From an uncultured Elusimicrobia bacterium (GTDB lineage: Bacteria; Elusimicrobiota; Endomicrobiia; Endomicrobiales; Endomicrobiaceae), in the NCBI GenBank assembly GCA_900321055.1, contig ONUQ01000033.1, positions 1-6,736 on the forward strand: a DNA stretch of 6,736 nt, read 5' to 3'. The notes below the pieces were generated by a model, which saw only the letters and a program-made list of their open reading frames with translations, was not told where the DNA came from and did no database searches. Below are positions 6,525-6,736 of the stretch, in pieces (position 1 is the first letter of the stretch; every line of letters starts with the position of its first letter). Both the position numbers and the translations under genes were made by a program.

Positions 6525-6569
6525 AAAAAATTGCTTAGTAATTCAACTGCACCACCACAGCAATTTTTT
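6525..6569 (-). terminator. Terminator-like hairpin in the ispF leader
   Basis: A perfect 11-bp stem (6525-6535 with 6559-6569) encloses a 23-nt loop. On the minus strand AGCAA is followed by a run of seven T, then TAG and another T run, and the ispF ribosome site begins 9 nt beyond the stem. It could end a transcript arriving from beyond the right edge. Because a good promoter lies upstream of it, it may instead sit inside the ispF leader and act in attenuation. The stem has only three G-C or mixed inner pairs, so strength is moderate. Confidence 0.5.
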
Positions 6570-6595
6570 ATTTCAAATCCTTTACAATTATATGT

Positions 6596-6624
6596 ATTTT
6601 ACAATAAAAACATCTTTTTGTTAA
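6596..6624 (-). promoter_or_regulatory. Probable sigma-70-type promoter for ispF
   Basis: On the minus strand, TTAACA (6619-6624) and TAAAAT (6596-6601) lie exactly 17 bp apart, each matching five of six consensus bases. Transcription would start near 6589, giving a leader of about 85 nt that includes the 6525-6569 hairpin. A separate TATAAT (6587-6592) lies just downstream but lacks a good -35. Confidence 0.5.
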
Positions 6625-6640
6625 TAGAGAAAAAAAGAAA

Positions 6641-6736
6641 AAGCCCGGGTTTAACGACAAAGAGGAAAAACGGATTTATTTTTTTATGGATTGCCACGAA
6701 AATACTCCGTATTTTCTCGCAATGACAGGCAACGGC
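6641..6736. repeat. Intergenic repeat-like element with a palindrome, cut by the window edge
   Basis: This stretch is richer in G+C than the surrounding intergenic DNA and begins with a CCCGGG core (6644-6649). It contains a nested palindrome: ATTGC (6690-6694) pairs with GCAAT (6719-6723), and inside it GAAAATAC (6698-6705) pairs with GTATTTTC (6709-6716) around a 3-nt loop. The outer parts, GGATTGCCACG and CTCGCAATGACA, match the form of the dispersed intergenic repeats seen in many bacterial genomes, written on the other strand as TGTCATTGCGAG...GGCAATCC. Only one copy is visible here, so calling it a repeat rests on recognition of that form, and its ends are not defined. Confidence 0.5.

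Noticed and set aside
6531..6725. Plus-strand open frame of 64 codons
   Set aside because: It begins inside the leader hairpin, crosses the ispF promoter and ends in the repeat-like palindrome. It has no ribosome site and its composition is that of translated non-coding DNA.
1..6736. CRISPR arrays, insertion sequences, toxin-antitoxin or phage genes
   Set aside because: No direct repeat-spacer series, transposase motifs, terminal inverted repeats or small paired toxin/antitoxin frames were seen on either strand.

Overview
The window is AT-rich (about 30% G+C by eye). Every gene I can support lies on the minus strand, so transcription runs from the right edge to the left. The host is a diderm: the genes include a TolC-type outer-membrane channel with a cleavable signal peptide and a lipoprotein-type periplasmic adaptor. 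It makes isoprenoids by the MEP pathway (ispF). An AT-rich genome, a ytxG/ytxH-like pair, a tRNA without encoded CCA and a SemiSWEET-like protein would suit an anaerobic gut-type lineage such as Elusimicrobiota/Endomicrobia, Gastranaerophilales or spirochaetes. No rRNA or marker gene here settles it, so the taxonomy is inference.

Layout, in transcription order from right to left. The right edge (about 6640-6736) holds G+C-richer intergenic repeat-like DNA with a strong palindrome. Next are a good sigma-70-type promoter, a terminator-like hairpin in the leader, and ispF (6034-6504). A 136-bp gap with weak promoter-like sequences precedes a compact four-gene unit whose reading frames overlap by 11, 4 and 14 bp: TolC-family channel (4464-5897), HlyD/YhiI-type adaptor lipoprotein (3668-4474), and two paralogous ABC-2 permeases (2514-3671 and 1367-2527). 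A weak AU hairpin follows its last stop. After another 136-bp gap come a small one-TM DUF948/YtxG-like protein (961-1230), a YtxH-domain protein (613-951), and tRNA-Phe(GAA) only 11 nt further on (529-601), closed by a clear hairpin/T-tract terminator. Last is a stand-alone 91-aa SemiSWEET/PQ-loop-like membrane protein (73-348) with its own likely promoter.

The four-gene block looks like an export machine spanning both membranes: two inner-membrane permease half-units, a lipid-anchored periplasmic adaptor and an outer-membrane channel. It resembles YbhFSRG and RbbA/YhhJ/YhiI systems, but no ATP-binding subunit is encoded with it, and I see no ATPase anywhere in the window. That missing subunit, the ispF leader hairpin, the edge repeat and the tRNA tightly following ytxH are the points most worth checking. 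I do not see a clearly novel system; most of the window is recognisable housekeeping and transport genes.
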